From Verrucomicrobiota bacterium (lineage in GTDB: Bacteria > Verrucomicrobiota > Verrucomicrobiia > Verrucomicrobiales > Verrucomicrobiaceae), in contig JANYCZ010000029.1 of the NCBI GenBank assembly GCA_025360015.1, positions 62,001 through 126,000 of the forward strand: a stretch of 64,000 nucleotides of DNA, given 5' to 3'. The stretch's first letter is position 1; each line of letters starts with the position of its first letter. The notes beneath the pieces are model-generated. The model did no database searches. It had not been told where the DNA came from and saw only the letters and a list, made by a program, of their open reading frames with translations. The position numbers were made by a program, and so were the translations under genes. Positions 59,375 through 64,000 of this stretch are shown piece after piece.

Positions 59375-60160
59375 TCAGGCTTGGATGCCCTTGGCCTGCA
59401 GGATCGGCAGCATCAGGCCGCGCAGGTTGTCGCAGAAGATCTTTTGTTTGTGGGCATCGCTGATCTGCGCGCCGTGGACTTTCGCCAGCTGGCTGGCAAA
59501 GCTGCGCCCGCCACAGTCGCTGCCGTAGATGACGCGTGCGGCACCCAGCTCGCGCACTGCCATTTCCGTAAAGCCGGCGGTGGGGTCAGAGCCGGCGAGA
59601 TCGGCATAGAGATTCGTCTGAGCACGAATGGCACGGATGCCCAGCTCCCAGGTGCCACCGGTATGGCCACAGATGATGGGCACTTCGGGGAAACGTTTGG
59701 CCAGTGCGACGAGATCGTCCGGAGTCGATTCACCGGCATAGTTGCCGTTGGTTTTGAACCACGTGTGCTGAAAAATGACGGCTTTCAATTCGGCGGCGCG
59801 ACGGATGATCGCGTCGATGGCGGGCACGCTGCATTTTTCAGCCACCCACAGTTTCACGCCCACCATCGGCCCGTTGGCCACGCAGCGTTCGAGTTCGGCG
59901 AGACTTTCCGACGGATGTTTGGCATTGAGATAAACAAACCCAAAGGCCCGATCTGGGAACTTCGCGATGGCGCGCAGCACCTCGTTGTTTTGCTGCACCA
60001 AGTCGGCTGGGGAGGGATCCTGCGACCACTTCATGCCCATGTAAACGCACAGCCGCTCGATGCCCATGCGGTCAGCATAGCCGAGAAGCGCATTGAGGCG
60101 TTCTTCCGGCGTGAGGCCGGGGACGCCTGACAGGTGGCAATGAAGATCCCAGATGCGCAT
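59375..60160 (-). CDS. Cytoplasmic amidohydrolase
   Basis: A 261-residue amidohydrolase-2 (TIM-barrel metal hydrolase or decarboxylase-like) protein. It opens MRIWDLHCHLSG with the H-x-H metal pair, and has FQHTWFKTNG, PIICGHTGG and the C-terminal aspartate in VIYGSDCGG. No leader peptide, unlike the related gene at 58.1-58.9 kb; the two may act on related substrates on either side of the membrane. Its stop nearly abuts the GYF-protein stop. Confidence 0.85.
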   Translation of the reverse strand: MRIWDLHCHLSGVPGLTPEERLNALLGYADRMGIERLCVYMGMKWSQDPSPADLVQQNNEVLRAIAKFPDRAFGFVYLNAKHPSESLAELERCVANGPMVGVKLWVAEKCSVPAIDAIIRRAAELKAVIFQHTWFKTNGNYAGESTPDDLVALAKRFPEVPIICGHTGGTWELGIRAIRAQTNLYADLAGSDPTAGFTEMAVRELGAARVIYGSDCGGRSFASQLAKVHGAQISDAHKQKIFCDNLRGLMLPILQAKGIQA

Positions 60161-60238
60161 GCAGAGGAATGAAGCGGAAGCGGTTCATGTCAGCAATGTT
60201 TTCTTTGCGGGCCCGCTGAGGCGCTTCATTTTGCACCC

Positions 60239-61618
60239 ATGTCCACCAAGCCCACCGACGTCCGCGTCACCGCCGCCGAAGTTTTCTTCCTGCCTGTCAC
60301 GATGCGTGTGCCGCTGAAGTTTGGTCCGGAAACAGTGACGAATGTCGTCTGCCTTCGAGTGCGTGTGACGGTGGCAGATCGCAGCGGCAAAACAGCGCAG
60401 GGTTGGGGCGAGACGCCGCTTAGCGTGTCATGGGTCTGGCCCAGCACTCTGAGTGTGGCGGTGCGTGCGCAGCGCATGCAGGACTTTTCCAGGTTGCTGG
60501 CGCAGAGGCTGGTGGAGAGCGGCTTCACCGGCCATCCGATGGAGATCGGCCAGGATTTCATGCACGGCCCGCTGGCGGCGACCTTGAAGGAAGCCAATGC
60601 GGCTGCGGGTGGAGATGAGATGCCCTACCTCGGTTCACTCGTGGCCTTCAGCGCCTTCGACATCGCCGTGCACGATGCCTATGGCGTGCTGCACAACCGC
60701 GACATTTACTCCACGTACAATGCCGGGTTCATGAGCCGCGATTTGTCCGCATTCATCACGCCAGAAGAAGGCAGCGGCATCGATTTCAAAGGACGCTATC
60801 CGCAGGACTATCTCGTGATGGATGCACCGAAACAACTGCCGGTGTGGCATCTCGTGGGCGGTGTGGACGCGCTGGAGGCGTCGGATTTGAACGGCAGTGA
60901 ACCGAAGGACGAACATCCGCTGCTGCTGGCGGACTGGATCCAACGCGACGGCTTGAAGTGTCTGAAGGTGAAGCTGCGCGGCACGGATGCAGCGTGGGAT
61001 TTTGAACGCATGCAGCGCATTGGCCGCATTGGTTTTGCAGGTGGGGTCAAATGGCTCAGCGCTGACTTCAACTGCACCGTCAAGGAGCCTGGGTATGTGA
61101 ATGACATCCTCGACCGTCTGCTGCGCGACGAGCCGGAGATTTATGCCCGCACCCTGTATGTGGAGCAGCCGTTCCCGTATGATCTGGAGGCGCATCAGAT
61201 CGATGTGCGCAGTGTTTCTGCGCGCAAGCCGCTGTTTCTGGATGAAAGCGCGCATGACTGGGAGTTCGTGCGGCTGGGCCGTCGCCTCGGCTGGTCCGGT
61301 GTGGCTTTGAAGACCTGCAAAACTCAAACAGGCGCGCTGCTAAGCCTGTGCTGGGCCAAAGCGCATGGCATGCCGCTCATGGTGCAGGATTTGACGAATC
61401 CGATGCTGGCGATGATTCCGCACGTCCGTCTCGCGGCCCATGCCGGAACGATCCAGGGCGTGGAGTGCAATGCGATGCAGTTCTACCCCGATGCTTCAAT
61501 GCCCGAGCAGGAGATTCACCCCGGCCTGTATCAGCGCCGCAATGGCATCGTGGATCTGAGCACGCTCAGCGGACCGGGCTTTGGCTATCGTGCAGATGAG
61601 GTGAAGCGCTCCTTGTAG
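60239..61618 (+). CDS. Mandelate racemase/muconate lactonizing-type enzyme (enolase superfamily)
   Basis: A 459-residue barrel enzyme of the enolase superfamily. A capping domain (about 1-140) precedes the barrel with the K-x-K base in GLKCLKVKLRG, metal ligands in WLSADFNC, YVEQPFPYDLE and LFLDESAHDW, and the second lysine in VALKTCKTQTGAL. This D-E-D plus two-lysine layout fits the muconate lactonizing subgroup, which includes epimerases and dehydratases. It is divergent from the amidohydrolase by 78 nt. Substrate unknown; an acid-sugar or dipeptide epimerase are both possible. Confidence 0.85.
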   Translation: MSTKPTDVRVTAAEVFFLPVTMRVPLKFGPETVTNVVCLRVRVTVADRSGKTAQGWGETPLSVSWVWPSTLSVAVRAQRMQDFSRLLAQRLVESGFTGHPMEIGQDFMHGPLAATLKEANAAAGGDEMPYLGSLVAFSAFDIAVHDAYGVLHNRDIYSTYNAGFMSRDLSAFITPEEGSGIDFKGRYPQDYLVMDAPKQLPVWHLVGGVDALEASDLNGSEPKDEHPLLLADWIQRDGLKCLKVKLRGTDAAWDFERMQRIGRIGFAGGVKWLSADFNCTVKEPGYVNDILDRLLRDEPEIYARTLYVEQPFPYDLEAHQIDVRSVSARKPLFLDESAHDWEFVRLGRRLGWSGVALKTCKTQTGALLSLCWAKAHGMPLMVQDLTNPMLAMIPHVRLAAHAGTIQGVECNAMQFYPDASMPEQEIHPGLYQRRNGIVDLSTLSGPGFGYRADEVKRSL

Positions 61619-61642
61619 GCAAAATCTGGCGAACGTGGCTAC

Positions 61643-62431
61643 TTACGGGAGCTCGTCAATCGTGAGCGTGTAACGGTGCGGGCTGTCGCCGTTGCCGAGG
61701 ATGATTTTGTTTTCACCCGTTTTCAGCAGGCTGGTGATGCAGCCGGCATCGACACTGACGTGCTCGCCGTTCACCCAGGAGCCGAGCTTGCTGCCGCGGT
61801 CACGCAGGACGAAATGGCCGTGCTCGAAATCGATTTCGCAATGATTGCGCGAGAGCTGGTAAGGATGCGGCTCCTCAATGGAGAGATCGTTGCGGGCGAG
61901 CGATGACACGGCGGTGTCGAAGTAAGTGCGGCCGATGCGGAAGGGCAGCTTGGTGATCGTTTTCTCCACCGCTGGAAGGTCGAGACCGGTTTCCTCGTAG
62001 TGCGAGCGAAGCTTCACCCGAAACACTGGCTCCTTGGCCGGCTTGGGCTTGGACGTGGAGGCAATCAGAGGTACGGTGGCGTTGGTGGTGGTGGTCAGCA
62101 GCAGATCTGTCCTGCGGATGCGCTCGAACAACGTGGCGAGATACACATGCAGGCGGTCGGAGCGCTGGATGATCTGCTGCTCAAACTCGGCTTCAGCAAC
62201 GGTTTCGAGCGTGGTGTTCTCCAGCGCGGTGGCGGTGGCGGAACGCGGGCGGTCCATGATCATGCCCATCTCGCCGAAGATTTCACCCGGGCCGATCTGG
62301 GCGAGCGACTGGACGCCGTGAGAGGTGTTGATGGAGATCTCGACCAAGCCGCTGACGATGAAGTAAGCCTCTTTTGACTTGTCGCCTTCACGGAAAATGA
62401 CCTGCCCTCGTTGAATATGCTCGGTTGCCAT
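61643..62431 (-). CDS. Cyclic-nucleotide-binding plus FHA domain protein
   Basis: A 262-residue cytoplasmic two-domain regulator. The N-terminal cNMP-binding domain (about 1-115) has GQVIFREGDKSKEAYFIVSG, then EIFGEMGMIMDRPRSATATA, the phosphate-binding cassette. The C-terminal FHA domain (about 165-262) has FRIGRTYFDTAVSSLARNDL, LSRNHCEIDF and LRDRGSKLGSWVNGE, the phosphothreonine-binding loops. A TTG 36 nt upstream is an alternative start. It could link a cyclic nucleotide signal to Ser/Thr phosphorylation; no kinase is adjacent. Confidence 0.88.
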   Translation of the reverse strand: MATEHIQRGQVIFREGDKSKEAYFIVSGLVEISINTSHGVQSLAQIGPGEIFGEMGMIMDRPRSATATALENTTLETVAEAEFEQQIIQRSDRLHVYLATLFERIRRTDLLLTTTTNATVPLIASTSKPKPAKEPVFRVKLRSHYEETGLDLPAVEKTITKLPFRIGRTYFDTAVSSLARNDLSIEEPHPYQLSRNHCEIDFEHGHFVLRDRGSKLGSWVNGEHVSVDAGCITSLLKTGENKIILGNGDSPHRYTLTIDELP

Positions 62432-62484
62432 GAGTGCGGAGGATATGGGGTGGCCCTGCAAGGTCAAGCCCTAGGTCGGGGAGT

Positions 62485-63132
62485 TTAGAGACGCCGAACC
62501 CGCACGTTACGAATGCGTGACAGCGTGGCATAGCTGGCGAATCCGAAGGGGAGGCATTTTTCAATGTCACCGGCCCGCAGGCCGAGCTTGCGGCCCTTGG
62601 TGCTGGTGTTGACGAACAGCTTGTCGTTGATCCAGGCCCGCAGTTCATCATCTCGCACTTCGATGCGGACCTTGTGCCAGCGGTTGTTTTCAAACAAGCC
62701 GTTGCCACGGGTGTTGTTCTCGCTGGCGTCCATGTCATCGATGCTGGAGATGCCCACCAGCGTGCCGCCCCAGCCGCCGACGACGAGCGAGACATGCGAG
62801 CCGTTCACTGGAAACGTCACGGTGGCGAAGAAGTCATTGCCCTCCACACGCATGGCTTCGTATTCGAGGGTGTAGCGTGTGAGCGGCAGACCGGCGGACT
62901 TCCATGCGTCAAAACGCACGCCGGTCATGGGCTGGCCGGGGTGCAGGGTGATCTCGCCGTCGCGGATCAAAACTTCGCCTTCGACGGGCATGCCGGAGGC
63001 TTTCCATGCCGGGGCAAATTCGGCAGAGAGCAGTTTCCATTCAAGGCGGGGCGCGGGACCGCAATGCGTGAGCATAAAAAAGAGGCAGAGCCATGCGGCC
63101 CTGCCTCCGAAAAGTTTGAGGGTGCTGCTCAT
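62485..63132 (-). CDS. Exported lipoprotein with a concanavalin-like (DUF1080-type) domain
   Basis: A 215-residue probable lipoprotein: hydrophobic leader ending LCLFFMLTHCG, a plausible lipobox. The body shows the jelly-roll pattern of DUF1080/LamG-type domains: LTRYTLEYEAMRVEGNDFFA, NGSHVSLVVGGWGGTLVG, RWHKVRIEVRDDELRAWIND and SYATLSRIRNVRVRRL. Its start overlaps the stop of the PQQ-like propeller by one base (TGATG), so they are cotranscribed and translationally coupled. Confidence 0.8.
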   Translation of the reverse strand: MSSTLKLFGGRAAWLCLFFMLTHCGPAPRLEWKLLSAEFAPAWKASGMPVEGEVLIRDGEITLHPGQPMTGVRFDAWKSAGLPLTRYTLEYEAMRVEGNDFFATVTFPVNGSHVSLVVGGWGGTLVGISSIDDMDASENNTRGNGLFENNRWHKVRIEVRDDELRAWINDKLFVNTSTKGRKLGLRAGDIEKCLPFGFASYATLSRIRNVRVRRL

Positions 63133-64000
63133 CAGCCTTTCACATCGTAGCAGGAGATGAACTCCTGATCACGCAGGTAGAGCTTGCCGTTGCTGATGAC
63201 GGGGTGCGTCCAGATTTTGCCCTTGGGATTGCGCTGAGAAGAGGTGGCTTCGAGTTTGAAGCTGCTGACTTCCTGCCAGCCCTTCTTGGAGGCTTCCACC
63301 AAGGCGACGGTGCCGTCGTTTTCACCGAGGCAGTAAAGCATGCCATCCGCACTGGTCACCGCGCCTTTGCCGATGCCCTTGTCCTGCCAGACGATGTCGC
63401 CGGTTTTGAAATCCTGGCAGGTCCAGCCGCCTTTGTCGGAGTGGCCGTACAGCAGGCCATCGATCAGAATCACGCCGCCATGGTGGTTGACCATGTTGGT
63501 GTTGGAATACACTTCAGTGACACTGCCGCCGTCGATCTTCACCGACTTGCAGCCGACACCGTAACCAGCGGCCACATAGACCTGGCCGTTGCTGAAGATC
63601 GGTGTCGGGATCACGGCGGTTTTGCCCGGGAACTCCGTCTTCCACAGCACCTTGCCCGTTTTGGACACACCGAGAATGCTGTTCATGAGCAGCTGCACGT
63701 ATTCGCGTTCACCCCCTTGGGTGATGGGAATGACTGAGGAATACTGTGCGTTTTCCGTCACGTCGCTGGTCTGCCAGGCGACTTTGCCAGTCTTCGCATC
63801 CAGTGCAGCGACAGCACCTTTGGCACCGCCGGGGGTAACAATGACGAGATCGCCATCCACGAGTGGAGATTCAGTGTAGCCCCAGCCTTGAACTTTGCCG
63901 CCGAGATCCTTGGTGAGGCTCTTTTCCCAGATTTTTTTGCCGGTCGCCGCATCCGCACAGATAATTTCACCGGTGCCGTTCGTGGCATAGACCATGCCGT
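63132..64000 (-). CDS. PQQ-like beta-propeller protein, N-terminus beyond the window
   Basis: The last 289 or so residues of a propeller protein running off the right edge. Blade motifs: ICADAATGKKIWEKS, VAALDAKTGKVAWQTSD, GVSKTGKVLWKTEFPG, TCQDFKTGDIVWQDKG, and the end LYLRDQEFISCYDVKG. Similar in type to the complete protein at 9.1-10.4 kb. The missing N-terminus probably has a signal peptide. Cotranscribed with the lipoprotein gene. Confidence 0.85.
   Translation of the reverse strand, partial: GMVYATNGTGEIICADAATGKKIWEKSLTKDLGGKVQGWGYTESPLVDGDLVIVTPGGAKGAVAALDAKTGKVAWQTSDVTENAQYSSVIPITQGGEREYVQLLMNSILGVSKTGKVLWKTEFPGKTAVIPTPIFSNGQVYVAAGYGVGCKSVKIDGGSVTEVYSNTNMVNHHGGVILIDGLLYGHSDKGGWTCQDFKTGDIVWQDKGIGKGAVTSADGMLYCLGENDGTVALVEASKKGWQEVSSFKLEATSSQRNPKGKIWTHPVISNGKLYLRDQEFISCYDVKG

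Overview
The window looks like a chromosome segment of a Gram-negative bacterium of the Verrucomicrobiota (Verrucomicrobiaceae / Prosthecobacter-like), inferred from protein content only. It carries a cytochrome-type DUF1592 protein next to a Tat-exported DUF1552 protein, a DUF1080 protein beside a giant PVC-type CxxCH heme protein, several PQQ-like propellers, a fused LpxC-FabZ and LpxA (lipid A synthesis, so an outer membrane), RNase HIII and many small exported proteins. The DNA is GC-rich and gene-dense on both strands.

Layout. 0-4 kb: pheS-pheT, then a small RelE/antitoxin pair. 4-9 kb: a minus-strand operon (SurA-like foldase, RelE-like protein, PLP aminotransferase) and acs. 9-22.6 kb: PQQ propeller, lpxC-fabZ, lpxA, a glycosyltransferase, an SGNH hydrolase/acyltransferase pair, and a minus-strand surface-glycan operon with 4-nt overlaps (MurJ-like flippase, O-antigen ligase, tandem glycosyltransferase fusion, asnB). 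23-29 kb: glycogen debranching enzyme, a duplicated SGNH hydrolase and a two-component system with an extracellular discoidin-like sensor. 29-40 kb: DUF1592, DUF1552, LRR and hypothetical exported proteins; DUF1080 and the CxxCH heme protein. 40-43.4 kb: HU-like protein, RNase HIII, MutY, and a metal-binding lipoprotein.

The unusual part is 43.4-51.2 kb. A structured leader with competing hairpins is followed by 21 tRNA genes on the + strand, in two blocks separated by an antisense MFS gene. They are followed directly by a nucleotidyltransferase, an RtcB RNA ligase and two tandem HNH-family proteins, all co-directional. Read by eye, 20 of the 21 tRNAs have G instead of U at T-loop position 55, and 19 of them read G55-C56. 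Nearly all also lack the D-loop GG, so the usual G18-Psi55 elbow contact appears to have been changed array-wide. Only tRNA-Glu is canonical. The tRNA-Ala(UGC) gene, recognised by G3.U70, A73 and the anticodon, is interrupted in its anticodon loop by a 66-nt structured insert flanked by TGC repeats. That is far too short for a group I intron. The array covers 18 of 20 amino acids (Val and Gln not found), includes an initiator-like tRNA-Met, and has C33 in three tRNAs. I propose, as inference, that array, nucleotidyltransferase and RtcB form a tRNA replacement, repair or splicing module.

51-64 kb: sugar-phosphate isomerase/epimerase, then a second glycan cluster (GT39-like, WecB-like epimerase behind two perfect palindromes, polysaccharide deacetylase, GT2, FAD oxidoreductase). 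After these come two small amidohydrolases flanking a GYF-domain protein, an enolase-superfamily enzyme, a cNMP-binding/FHA protein, a lipoprotein and a PQQ propeller cut by the window edge.
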